A stretch of DNA of 46,220 nucleotides from Trichomonas tenax (lineage: Eukaryota; Parabasalia; Trichomonadida; Trichomonadidae), in contig JALKBU010000352.1 in NCBI GenBank assembly GCA_023091735.1, positions 1-46,220 of the forward strand, given 5' to 3'. This document shows positions 18,197 to 27,132 of the stretch, in pieces. Made by a program: the position numbers and the translations under genes. Numbering within the stretch: the first letter of the stretch is position 1; each line of letters starts with the position of its first letter. The notes beneath the pieces are model-generated. The model searched no databases, had not been told where the DNA came from, and saw nothing but the letters and a program-made list of their open reading frames with translations.

Positions 18197-19494
18197 TCAG
18201 TCTGAATCATACATTAAGATGAAAACAGCAATAACAAGGCTTCCTCTAAATTGGAATGAGATTGGGCAGCAGTTCGGAACACTATGGAAGCACTTTGGTG
18301 TAGGAGAAGCTGAAGGATATGGAGTTCTTGGGTTGATACATTCTGGCAACACCAAATTAATATCTGTAGAACCGATGAGAGAGTTATACAGATAATTGGA
18401 TGGAACCCTTAACTCAGTCAGCTTTGATGGTCTGACATTTGTAGTCAATGGTGATTTGACACCATAATATTCAATTATAAAAATGTTGCTTCTATCAAAA
18501 GTTTGTGATTCTATTTGCCCAACAGATGCTGGTATTCTTAGAACGGAGATATTTACCAAAACAAATACATTATTTCCAATCGAATACAATGTTTCCGGAA
18601 GAATCACTTCTTCGAGCTTGTCGCATTGATAAAAAGCTTCATCTGGTAGGTGTGAAATAGTACTCATTGATAAATCAATTGCTTTAAGTTCTCGACAATA
18701 TCGGAAAGACCTTGTGAGAAAAGTTTCTATCTTAACTTCAAGCTTGTAATTCGTGAAATTACAGCCTGTAAAGACACCAGATGTTCCAAAGATCTAACAG
18801 TAGGGAGAATCCTTGCAGTACCATTAGAAGGATATTTCATCAAAGTAACATAGTCACTCGAATACAAAACTCCTTCATAAACTTTGAAAAATGGTGAATT
18901 ACTAACAATCGTATTCAAATAAATGTAGCAACTAAATGGACAGTCTTCTATGCGGGTCATATCTCTAGGTATTTATGTGCTTCGCAGGAAAGTGTATCCA
19001 AAGCAGAAGTGGGAAAATGTTGTCAATGTTGGAGGAAGAAAAACCTCTTTAAGACGTGATTGATAAAATTGATATATTCCAGTGAATTGCATCATCTTTG
19101 CTTGCGACAAATCTGCAGTTCTAATATCTGTAAAAGCAAAGCAATTCGTTAATATTGTTTTCACTTGTGATCCAAGTGTTATTGAAATAATTTTTGCACA
19201 CATAAATGAATATTCACCAAGTGTAACAATGGTATCAGGAAGAACAATGCCTGTAAGTAGGCAGTTTCTAAATGCATTGTTACTAATTTTTGTTATTAAT
19301 TTTCCAGGAAGTAAATTTGGGAGTTCGAGATTTCTTGTAAAAGTTTTTACAATTGCAGGATTAGTACCATCACCTATATATGTCTCCCCACTGTAATCTA
19401 CACATGTGGATCTGTTGAAGTAGTATAAGTACTCAAATTTTACTGAAAAATAATCAAAAATGTCGTCAAAATAATAACACTTTTCAAGCTCCAA
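18197..19494 (-). pseudogene. BspA-like leucine-rich-repeat surface protein, broken
   Basis: Repeats of the Treponema/BspA LRR type ('I....F..C..L..I.LP.....IG...F') run from 19380 to 18300. Examples are NAFRNCLLTGIVLPDTIVTL and the stretch DEAFYQCDKLEEVILPETLY. After the repeats come a proline/serine/threonine-rich region (NPRTPYPSASPTPK) and one hydrophobic segment (GSLVIAVFILMY), the usual stalk and membrane anchor of trichomonad BspA proteins. Two lesions break it: an in-frame TAA at 18973-18975, with the same frame resuming at IPRDMTRIEDCPFS, and a frameshift near 18770, after which the LRR pattern continues in another frame (KIETFLTRSFRYCRELKAIDL). Intact relatives are a large family of presumed adhesins. 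No typical signal peptide is visible at the 5' end. Confidence 0.8.
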
Positions 19495-19714
19495 AATTTA
19501 ATACATTCCGTTATTACATATATAGTTTATTAAGGATGTGAACAATAGTAATTCTACACATTTCAGCCTCTCAAGCATACATATTTTGAGTTGGTGAGAT
19601 ACTATTACACCGTAGTTTGAGGAACATAAAAGAAAGGCATTTGGATCAACCACACTCAGGGCAAGCCATACTACATCTTGCTATCGTACTTCTCAAGAGA
19701 CAACGTGATAACAT
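19495..19714. other. Spacer upstream of the uS3 promoter array
   Basis: No gene is visible. The only notable point is that it leads into the periodic motif array in front of the ribosomal protein gene. Confidence 0.4.
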
Positions 19715-19717
19715 ATT

Positions 19718-19816
19718 TGACAAATAAATATTTACACGACACGAAATAATTATGACATATAAAATATTGCATGACAGAAAAGTATGAAATATGTCAGGCC
19801 ACAACTTTACACGGCA
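19718..19816 (+). promoter_or_regulatory. Periodic TGNCA array upstream of the uS3 gene
   Basis: TGACA (19718), CGACA (19737), TGACA (19753), TGACA (19772), TGTCA (19792) and CGGCA (19812) have centres 19, 16, 19, 20 and 20 bp apart. The last ends 16 bp before the ATG, and CCTTTTTTT follows it. This is the clearest case of the motif acting as a gene-proximal array. It also decides the start: ATGs upstream of 19833 would fall inside the array. Confidence 0.6.
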
Positions 19817-19832
19817 AGACCTTTTTTTAAAT

Positions 19833-20483
19833 ATGAAGGCGCAACGCTGCACAAAGGTTCGTCGCATCATCGAGACAGGCCTCTTCTACGCCGAACTCAA
19901 CGAGCTCCTCACACGTGAACTCACAAAGGAGGGCTATGGCGGTGTCGAGGTTAAGACAACACCATCCCGCACAGAAATCATCATCAAGGCCGCTAATACT
20001 AAGGAGTTTGTCGACAACAAGGGCCGCCGTCTTCAGGAAGTCCGCATGATGATCATGAAGCGCTGGCGCATCAAGGAGGATGCCCTTGAGATTTACATCG
20101 ACCGCATCCAGCGCAAGGGTCTCTCTGCTCTTAACCAGCTCGAATCCCTCCGCTACAAGCTCATTCAGCGTATCCCAGCTCGTCGTGCTGCCTACTCCAT
20201 CATCCGTTTCGTTATGGATGCTGGCGCTCGTGGTTGTGAGGTCGTCATCTCTGGTAAGCTCCGTGGTGCCCGTGCTTCCACATCCAAGTATAAAGAGGGC
20301 TACATGGTCAAGTCCGGTGATGTTACAAAGCAATTCGTCACACAGGCTACCGGCCACATCCCAATGAAGCAGGCTACAATCGGTATCCGCGTCCTCATCA
20401 TGCTCGCCCACGATCCATCTGGCAATTCTGGTCCAAAGGAGTCCCAGCCAGATGTCATCAAGGTTCATGAGGCTAAGGACTAA
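19833..20483 (+). CDS. RPS3: 40S ribosomal protein S3 (uS3)
   Basis: The start is placed at 19833 (MKAQRCTKVRR), giving 216 aa. The longer frame from 19791 would add 14 residues with no counterpart in uS3 and would start inside the promoter array. Family landmarks are present in order: GLFYAELNELLTREL, the type-2 KH domain (about residues 35-100, with TEIIIKAANTKEF and GRRLQEVR), LESLRYKL, then GARGCEVVISGKLRGARA and the C-terminal domain IGIRVLIMLAHDPSG. It forms part of the mRNA entry channel of the small subunit. The tail is shorter than in animals (about 243 aa). Codons are strongly C-ending and GC-rich compared with the rest of the window, as expected for a highly expressed gene. The stop is in TAAAG. 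Confidence 0.97.
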   Translation: MKAQRCTKVRRIIETGLFYAELNELLTRELTKEGYGGVEVKTTPSRTEIIIKAANTKEFVDNKGRRLQEVRMMIMKRWRIKEDALEIYIDRIQRKGLSALNQLESLRYKLIQRIPARRAAYSIIRFVMDAGARGCEVVISGKLRGARASTSKYKEGYMVKSGDVTKQFVTQATGHIPMKQATIGIRVLIMLAHDPSGNSGPKESQPDVIKVHEAKD

Positions 20484-20721
20484 AGTATTTTAGAACAATA
20501 CTTTATTAAACAATAATTTCATGAGTAATTAGACTTACTCATTAATTTATCAATTATCTCAATTTTTCATAATTTTATATTAAGAACAAAAGAAATTTCC
20601 GTTATGCTTAAGATAGTACCTTGTACAGTGAATTTATCTTGGTTTATGTTTGAGCTTGAATTCTCGAATTAAAATTGATTTTAATATTTATCCTGTGAGA
20701 AGTCATCATATTGTAAGACGA

Positions 20722-21351
20722 TTATTCTCCCGATCTTAGTACTCCAATTTTAAGTTCTTGAACTTGGAATTTCTTGACATTTGTATCATTTTCCAAAGCA
20801 TTAAACACATCACTTTTGGAAATCGTATTATTAACTACTGTCTGAGGGATTATTGATTCTATGTTTTTCGGGAATTTTCGTGAAATATTATCTGATGATT
20901 GCCATTTTTGCTCTGAAACAAGTGATTCAACATATGTTGCAATGTCTTTCTCAGGCACAAGATTCTCATTATCTTCATTTTGATGAAAAGACTTTGCAAT
21001 TTGTTCAGCATGTAAAATGCAGAAGTTGACTTTAGGCACTGATACCAAATTTGCCTGCGGCTGTTGTGACCGTTGTTTACAGGCGTTAACAGCCTTTTTT
21101 AAAATTGGAACCATTCTAAAATAAGTCGCTAGAGCTAAAAATCTTACAGTGTCATCTGTCAATTCGATCTCGTGTAACTTGCTTTGCATTAAAGATAATA
21201 CTTGTCGTAGATTTATTCCAATATCTGAGTAATGAATTCTTAAATTTCGTCTATTTTTAGTATTAATATCCATTAACACCACTTCATCACTAGAATAATC
21301 GGAAGAAGAAGATATTTCGAAATAGTTTATTCTCTTTTTCCCCTGACTCAT
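20722..21351 (-). CDS. Small protein with a possible TAF4-like histone-fold segment
   Basis: A 209-aa protein starting MSQGKKRINYFEISSSS, with an acidic serine-rich segment around 14-30. Residues 38-90 form a helix-turn-helix pattern (LRQVLSLMQSKLHEIELTDD then TVRFLALATYFRMVPILKKA). This resembles the C-terminal region of TFIID subunit TAF4, where an 'I.LTDDVV.LLSLAT...L..L..K' pattern is followed by a basic helix. The second half is low-complexity and charged. If TAF4-like it would act in Pol II initiation, but human TAF4 is far longer and the match is only a pattern, so other histone-fold proteins remain possible. It is divergent from the 21424 gene with 72 bp between start codons. Confidence 0.6.
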   Translation of the reverse strand: MSQGKKRINYFEISSSSDYSSDEVVLMDINTKNRRNLRIHYSDIGINLRQVLSLMQSKLHEIELTDDTVRFLALATYFRMVPILKKAVNACKQRSQQPQANLVSVPKVNFCILHAEQIAKSFHQNEDNENLVPEKDIATYVESLVSEQKWQSSDNISRKFPKNIESIIPQTVVNNTISKSDVFNALENDTNVKKFQVQELKIGVLRSGE

Positions 21352-21404
21352 TCTTGAAAAAAATAAAAAGGGGGTTATTTAAGATAAGACCCTACATTAT
21401 TTTA

Positions 21405-21416
21405 TGTCACATGTCA
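21405..21416. promoter_or_regulatory. Double TGTCA motif in a divergent promoter
   Basis: Two TGTCA copies, 7 bp apart (21405-21409 and 21412-21416), lie 8 bp before the ATG of the repeat protein and about 54 bp upstream of the divergent gene. The same 7-bp spacing occurs once in the left-edge array (142-146 and 149-153). Confidence 0.45.
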
Positions 21417-21423
21417 AGTTCGG

Positions 21424-24400
21424 ATGAGTTTTAATCCATTGGGCGACAGTAATTTCGATCCATTCGGATCTGATCAGTTTGAAGCAAACTTTACTGAGGG
21501 AGGATTCACTTTCCCAGCGTTTGAAGAAACAGACCAAAAATCGCAAAATACTTTTCAGCCAAATTTCGCTGATCCAAAACAGTCGTCAAATACAAACTCG
21601 CAAACAGCATTTGCCTCATTTGATTCATTCAACGAGCAAAAACCAGCAAATAATTCAAATTCGAATTCTGGATTTGGAGGATTTGGCGATTTTAACCAGA
21701 CAAACACAAGTACCACATCGAATTCTGGCTTTGAATCGTTTGAAAACTTTAAGGACCCAAAAAATACATCAAATAAAAATTCGAATTCAGGTTTCGGAAC
21801 ATTCGGCGACTTTAATGAGCCAAAGCAGATATCAAAGCCAGTATCTACATCAGAATTTGGATCATTTGATAGCTTTAATGAGCAGAAATCCAATTCTGGT
21901 TTTGATTCACTCGAAAACTTCAACGAACAAAAAGAAACACCAAAACAAGGTTCTCAATCTGGATTTGGTGCATTTGGCAACTTCAATGAACAAAAAGATT
22001 CGTCAAAGCAAAATTCCGAGTCAAACTTTGGAACTTTCGGAGCTTTTGAAGAATCAAAGGCAACTATAGGATCCAATTCAGGCTTTGGATCATTCGATTC
22101 TTCAAAAGAGCTGAATTCTGATTCAAAATCTTCTTTCGAGACAAAACAGCAAAATAACTCTAATTCTGGCTTCGGATCTTTCGAAAACTTCAACAATGGT
22201 TCACAATCAGTATTTGGAGGATTTGGCAATTTTAATGAACCAAAGCCATCTTCCAAGCCAAGTTCACAGTCAGGATTTGGAACATTTGATCAGTCTCAAT
22301 CAGTCACGAAATCAGATTCTAATTCTAAGATTGAAATTACAAATCAACCAAAGCCAAGTTCACAATCAGGATTTGGAGCATTTGATGATTTCAAACCAGC
22401 TCCAAAACCAAAGAAGGAAGGTTCTCAGTCTGGATTTGGATCATTCGATAGTTTCAGTGAACCAAAGCAATCATCAAAACCAAGTTCTCAATCAGGTTTT
22501 GGAACATTTGGAGATATCACAGAAAATGCACCAAAGACAAACTCTCAGTTAGGTATTCCAAATGCTAATGATTCTAAGCCTTCTTCAAAGCCAGGTTCAC
22601 AATCAGGATTTCGGAACTTTGATGATTTCAAAGCTGCTGACAATGCTCAAGATGGAGGATTTGGATCCTTCGATAACGTGAAGTTTGACGAAAATCAGGA
22701 TCAGAACTTCACATTCACAGGCTTTAATGGCGATTTTAATCCTCAATTTGCTTCCTTCGATGGAGCGACATTCGAAAATGCTTCATTTGGTAACTTCGAT
22801 GAATTCAAGGATGAACCAAAGACTGCTAAGTCAGAAACAGGCTTTGTATCACTTGATAAAGCAGAAGAGAATAAGGAACCAAAGAAGGATGATTTCCAAG
22901 CTGGATTTGCTTCCTTTGATATAAATGAGCCTAAGAAAGAAGGATCACAGATAGTATTCACATCATTCGAAAAGTCTGGTTCTCAGAACTCATTCGGTGG
23001 TTTTGAGGAGCCAAAGAAGACATCACAATCAGGATTTGCTTCTTTCGATACTACACCAAAGACAGGATCCAATTCAGGATTTACTGGGTTCGATGATTTA
23101 AGTGCTGAACCAAAGAAGGAAGGTTCACAAACAGGATTTGCTTCATTTGATAATGTTAGTGCTCCTGATTTAACGAAGGAAGGTTCCAATGCATCGTTTG
23201 GAGGATTCGATTCTGCTCCTAAATCAGACTCTAACACAGGCTTTGCATCCTTTGATGATTTCAAGAATGAACCAGAACCAAAGGAGCAAGGTTCTCAGAG
23301 TGGTTTTGGATCTTTCGATAATGTCCAATTTGATGCTCAGAGTGATCTCAAGAAAGATGGTTCTCAAAATGCATTTGCATCCTTTGACAGCTTCAATTCA
23401 GAACCAAAGAAGGAAACCTCACAAAGCGGCTTCGCTTCTTTCGAAGAACCAAAGAAGGCATCACAACAAAATTCACAAACAGGCTTTGCTTCATTCGATA
23501 CAACACCAAAGACAGGATCCAACTCTGGCTTTGCCGGATTTGGAGATTTCAGCTCAAAACCAAAGGAGCAAGGCTCACAATCAGGCTTTGCTTCATTTGA
23601 GAAATCAGGTTCACAGCACTCATTTGGTGGCTTCGAAGAACCAAAGAAGGAAGGTTCTCAGTCAGGATTTGCCTCATTTGACGCAGCTCCAAAGTCAGGA
23701 TCCAACTCTGGCTTTGCTGGATTAGGTGACTTCACTGCAGAATCAAAGAAAGAAGGTTCTCAGTGTGACTTTGCCACGTTCGAAGAACCAAAGAAGTCAT
23801 CGCAGTCAGGATTTGCTGGATTTGGTGATTTCAGTTCTGAACCACAGCAAGAGTTGAAGAAGGATGGTTCCAATTCCGGTTTTGCTTCTTTCGACAACTT
23901 CAATGCTCCAGAGCCAAAGAAGGAAGGCTCACAAGGTGGATTTGGTTCATTCGATAATGTTCAGTTCGAAGCTCAACCAGCCGAAGGAAGCGAGTTGAAG
24001 AAGGAAGGATCTAACTCTGCATTTGGTGGCTTCGATAACTTCACAGCTTCATTCGATAACTTCAATGCTCCAGAACCAAAGAAGGAGGGTTCGCAAACAG
24101 GATTCGCATCATTTGATTCTGCTCCTAAATCTGGTTCCAACACAGGCTTTGCATCATTTGATGATTTCAAGTCTGAACCAGAGCCAAAGATCGAAGGCTC
24201 TCAATCAGGATTCGGAAGCTTTGACAATGTCAACTTTGACACTAAGCCAGCATCTCAGTCTGGATTTGGTTCATTCGATGACTTTAATACAGAACCAAAG
24301 AAGAACAATTCACAGAGTGGCTTCGCTACATTCGAAAAGTCTGGATCTCAGAGTGCATTTGAAGATCAAAAGTCATCATCAAAGCCAGGTTCTCAGTCAG

Positions 24401-25593
24401 GCTTTGCTGCATTCGATACCACTCCTAAGACAGGATCAAACTCTGGATTTGCTGGATTCAGTGACTTTGGTGCTGCTGAACCTAAGAAGGAAGGTTCTCA
24501 CACAGGCTTTGCTTCAATCGAGAAATCTGGATCTCAGAATTCATTTAGTACCTTCGAAGAACCAAATAAGACATCACAATCAGGATTTGCTTCATTTGAT
24601 ACAACACCAAAGACTACTTCTAATTCAGGTTTTGCCGGATTCGGCGATTTCGGCTCTGAGCCACAACAGGAATTGAAGAAGGATAGCTCTAATGCTGGAT
24701 TTGCATCTTTCGGCAATTTCGAAGCTGCTGAAACAAAGAAGGAAGGTTCACAGAGTGGCTTTGTATCATTTGATAATGTTCAGTTTGATGCAAAGCCAGC
24801 CGAAGAAAGTGAATTGAAGAAGGATAGTTCTAATCCTGGATTTGGAGGATTCGATAATTTCACAGCATCCTTTGATAACTTCAATGAAGAGCCAAAGAAG
24901 GAAGAGCAGTTTGCCGAGCAGCCTAAACCAGCAGAAGAACACGTTGAAGAGAAGAAGGAAGAGGCCGCGGAACAAAAGGAAGAACCAAAGGCCGCAAAAC
25001 AGAAAGACGATGATGGATTCCAATTCTCTGGTTTCGGTGATGGTCAATTCACAGGATTTGGCGATGGTCAGTTTACTGGCTTCGATGATGGAAACGGCGG
25101 TTTCACAGCTAACTTTGATGGGTTTGCCCCATTCAGCGAAGGAAACGATGGATTCACTGCATCATTCGAACCAAACTTCGATGCTCCGCAACAGACAGAA
25201 AAGAAGGAAGAATTTACTCCTCAGTTCGATGCTGCACCAGCACAGAAACCAGAAGTTAAGGCAGAAGAACCAAAACCAGAAGAAGATAAGATGAAAGATG
25301 AATTCATACCACAGTTCGATAATCAGCCATCATTTGATGCCAAGTTCGATAATGAGCCTAAGTTTGATGCTAAATTTGATAATCAACCGTCATTTGATGC
25401 GAAATTCGATAACCAGCCACAGTTCGAAGCCAAGTTTGAGCCTCCAGTTCCTCAAGCACCTCCGTTTGATGATTCCATTGAGAGACTTAACTCTCTCCTT
25501 GAGAAGATTGATGAAACATTAATTTCTGTTCCTGATGTCTCATTTGAAATCATCACAAAGGAGAAAGCACGCGCATCACTTGTTGGCAAATAA
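21424..25593 (+). CDS. Giant intrinsically disordered GF/FG-repeat protein
   Basis: A 1389-aa protein made almost wholly of degenerate repeats of about 20-35 residues with core [SN]-[QNT]-[ST]-GF-[AG]-x-F-[DEG]-x-F, spaced by EPKK(E)GSQ linkers. The early part has many FG dipeptides (FGSF, FGTF, FGGF); the later part has mostly GFASFD. The N-terminus (GDSNFDPFGSDQF) has a DPF motif. Near residues 1200-1235 four GDGQF/DDGNGGF units occur, and near 1300-1345 a shorter FDAKFDNQP repeat occurs. The last 45 residues are a predicted helix (IERLNSLLEKIDETL). There are two readings: an FG nucleoporin forming the pore barrier, or a clathrin/adaptor accessory protein with DPF and FGGF/DxF-like ear-binding motifs. 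The N-terminal DPF and the acidic F-D-x-F units slightly favour the second. No globular domain is visible. Confidence 0.75.
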   Translation: MSFNPLGDSNFDPFGSDQFEANFTEGGFTFPAFEETDQKSQNTFQPNFADPKQSSNTNSQTAFASFDSFNEQKPANNSNSNSGFGGFGDFNQTNTSTTSNSGFESFENFKDPKNTSNKNSNSGFGTFGDFNEPKQISKPVSTSEFGSFDSFNEQKSNSGFDSLENFNEQKETPKQGSQSGFGAFGNFNEQKDSSKQNSESNFGTFGAFEESKATIGSNSGFGSFDSSKELNSDSKSSFETKQQNNSNSGFGSFENFNNGSQSVFGGFGNFNEPKPSSKPSSQSGFGTFDQSQSVTKSDSNSKIEITNQPKPSSQSGFGAFDDFKPAPKPKKEGSQSGFGSFDSFSEPKQSSKPSSQSGFGTFGDITENAPKTNSQLGIPNANDSKPSSKPGSQSGFRNFDDFKAADNAQDGGFGSFDNVKFDENQDQNFTFTGFNGDFNPQFASFDGATFENASFGNFDEFKDEPKTAKSETGFVSLDKAEENKEPKKDDFQAGFASFDINEPKKEGSQIVFTSFEKSGSQNSFGGFEEPKKTSQSGFASFDTTPKTGSNSGFTGFDDLSAEPKKEGSQTGFASFDNVSAPDLTKEGSNASFGGFDSAPKSDSNTGFASFDDFKNEPEPKEQGSQSGFGSFDNVQFDAQSDLKKDGSQNAFASFDSFNSEPKKETSQSGFASFEEPKKASQQNSQTGFASFDTTPKTGSNSGFAGFGDFSSKPKEQGSQSGFASFEKSGSQHSFGGFEEPKKEGSQSGFASFDAAPKSGSNSGFAGLGDFTAESKKEGSQCDFATFEEPKKSSQSGFAGFGDFSSEPQQELKKDGSNSGFASFDNFNAPEPKKEGSQGGFGSFDNVQFEAQPAEGSELKKEGSNSAFGGFDNFTASFDNFNAPEPKKEGSQTGFASFDSAPKSGSNTGFASFDDFKSEPEPKIEGSQSGFGSFDNVNFDTKPASQSGFGSFDDFNTEPKKNNSQSGFATFEKSGSQSAFEDQKSSSKPGSQSGFAAFDTTPKTGSNSGFAGFSDFGAAEPKKEGSHTGFASIEKSGSQNSFSTFEEPNKTSQSGFASFDTTPKTTSNSGFAGFGDFGSEPQQELKKDSSNAGFASFGNFEAAETKKEGSQSGFVSFDNVQFDAKPAEESELKKDSSNPGFGGFDNFTASFDNFNEEPKKEEQFAEQPKPAEEHVEEKKEEAAEQKEEPKAAKQKDDDGFQFSGFGDGQFTGFGDGQFTGFDDGNGGFTANFDGFAPFSEGNDGFTASFEPNFDAPQQTEKKEEFTPQFDAAPAQKPEVKAEEPKPEEDKMKDEFIPQFDNQPSFDAKFDNEPKFDAKFDNQPSFDAKFDNQPQFEAKFEPPVPQAPPFDDSIERLNSLLEKIDETLISVPDVSFEIITKEKARASLVGK

Positions 25594-25932
25594 GAAAATG
25601 TTTATTAATGTAAAAATGAAAATATAGATTTATCTAATTTAAATCAAAAGATTTTCAATATCCATAATGTCATAAAATTACAGCGCAAAGCAACTCAAAT
25701 TTAGTAGTTATACGTATTGTCAATATGGGTTATGATTAATATCAATTGATGGACAAAATAATATCATAATTTTTGAAAAAATGAATATAAAACTAGTTTA
25801 TTATGAGAAGCATGCAGTATATAAAGAAATTTGTTTATGATATGATTACGGAGTGATGAAAGCTAGAAAATAATGAAGACCCTGCTTAATTTTTAATAAC
25901 CCTTTTAACGTTTTATATAAACTTTTTGTAAA
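25594..25932. other. Spacer
   Basis: I see no ORF, RNA or strong repeat. The promoter of the next gene lacks a clear TGNCA copy in its last 100 bp; the start-proximal sequence is simply AT-rich. Confidence 0.4.
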
Positions 25933-26895
25933 ATGAAAAGTTTACCGAGTCCAGCGAAGTTTGGAAGTCCATCGAAGCAGAAGGCGAAACTGGAGAAGGA
26001 AATCGAGGAATTGGACTTAAGAGCGAAACTTATTGAAGCAGAGTGCTACAGATTTGTTAATTCTCCACTTCCACGCAACTTCGAGCTATATAAACGATAC
26101 GTTCATTTTTCTGAAAACTTGCAGGAGGTTTACAAGCTGTTTAACGCAACAAAAGGCGATCCATTAAAATTATTTTTGAGATATATGAACCAGTTCCAGC
26201 AAATACAGAAAGACAAACAGGAAAGAATCGATTTGCTGAAGAATAAATTATTACTGTTCGAAGATGTCGAAGACGCACAAGGAAACCCGACAAACAGATT
26301 CCACATCTTCTGCAGCGATTACAGGAATTCTCTCGTGCTGCTGAAGTCAGATTTCAACAGTTATTACACAGACATAATAAACAAACTCAAAGTCGCACGA
26401 AGAGTCATTCAAATTCTCATCGAATCAAGAAAACAAGAAGCGGAGAAAAAACTAAAACAAATAGATGACATTGAGCTTGGTGTGAGAAAGGAGTATTACG
26501 AGGCGAGAAAGAAACACGAGGATGCACTCGCATTGAAGATGTCCAATCTTTCAAAATCAAGTAAATTTATCTTTGCTCAAGAACCGAATCCAAATGCTCA
26601 AAAAGAGTTCACAGAGAAGATTTCAAAGCAAATTGCAGTTAGATTCAAGAAGAACACAGAGTTTTTAGAGACATTCAAAATTATATTCGACAAAATTGAT
26701 AAATTATCGACCAATTTGCAAAACGTTGAAACAAAGGTCTCGGTATATAAAGAAAAAGCTGATGAAATTCATGAAATAAAGCAAAAACAAAGAATCCAAA
26801 AATTAAAGAAGCAAATTGCCGAAAATATACAACTCGAACAACAATTAGACCAATCCATTGCGGAAGCTTCTGCAAAACTACAACTATTAAAATAA
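25933..26895 (+). CDS. Coiled-coil protein, unrecognised
   Basis: A 320-aa basic helical protein. An N-terminal low-complexity leader (SLPSPAKFGSPSKQKAK) is followed by a coiled coil from about residue 18 to 40, a less regular helical region with aromatic residues (FHIFCSDYRN, about 122-132), and long charged coils at 145-210 and 240-318. The protein ends KLQLLK. No family motif is visible. The length and heptads fit many axonemal or cytoskeletal proteins, but that is not evidence for any one. The stop is in TAAAA. Confidence 0.7.
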   Translation: MKSLPSPAKFGSPSKQKAKLEKEIEELDLRAKLIEAECYRFVNSPLPRNFELYKRYVHFSENLQEVYKLFNATKGDPLKLFLRYMNQFQQIQKDKQERIDLLKNKLLLFEDVEDAQGNPTNRFHIFCSDYRNSLVLLKSDFNSYYTDIINKLKVARRVIQILIESRKQEAEKKLKQIDDIELGVRKEYYEARKKHEDALALKMSNLSKSSKFIFAQEPNPNAQKEFTEKISKQIAVRFKKNTEFLETFKIIFDKIDKLSTNLQNVETKVSVYKEKADEIHEIKQKQRIQKLKKQIAENIQLEQQLDQSIAEASAKLQLLK

Positions 26896-27132
26896 AATGC
26901 AAATAAATCACCAACAAAAGCGAACTTATCACCAAAACAGTCTAAAAGCTAGACTACATATATCAGCGACTCATTTCTCAATGAATGGAGTGCGTTTTAA
27001 AATAGAAATACATTTATATATCAAATCTTAAATTCTTTATTGCTTTAGATTTGCCATCGTTATTGTCATTATATATTTACGATTTTTGTATGAATAAAAC
27101 TTATAATTTATGGAAAAATAAACATAATATTT

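Noticed and set aside
19791..19832. Upstream ATG as the start of uS3
   Set aside because: The 14 extra residues match nothing in uS3 and the codons fall inside the promoter array.
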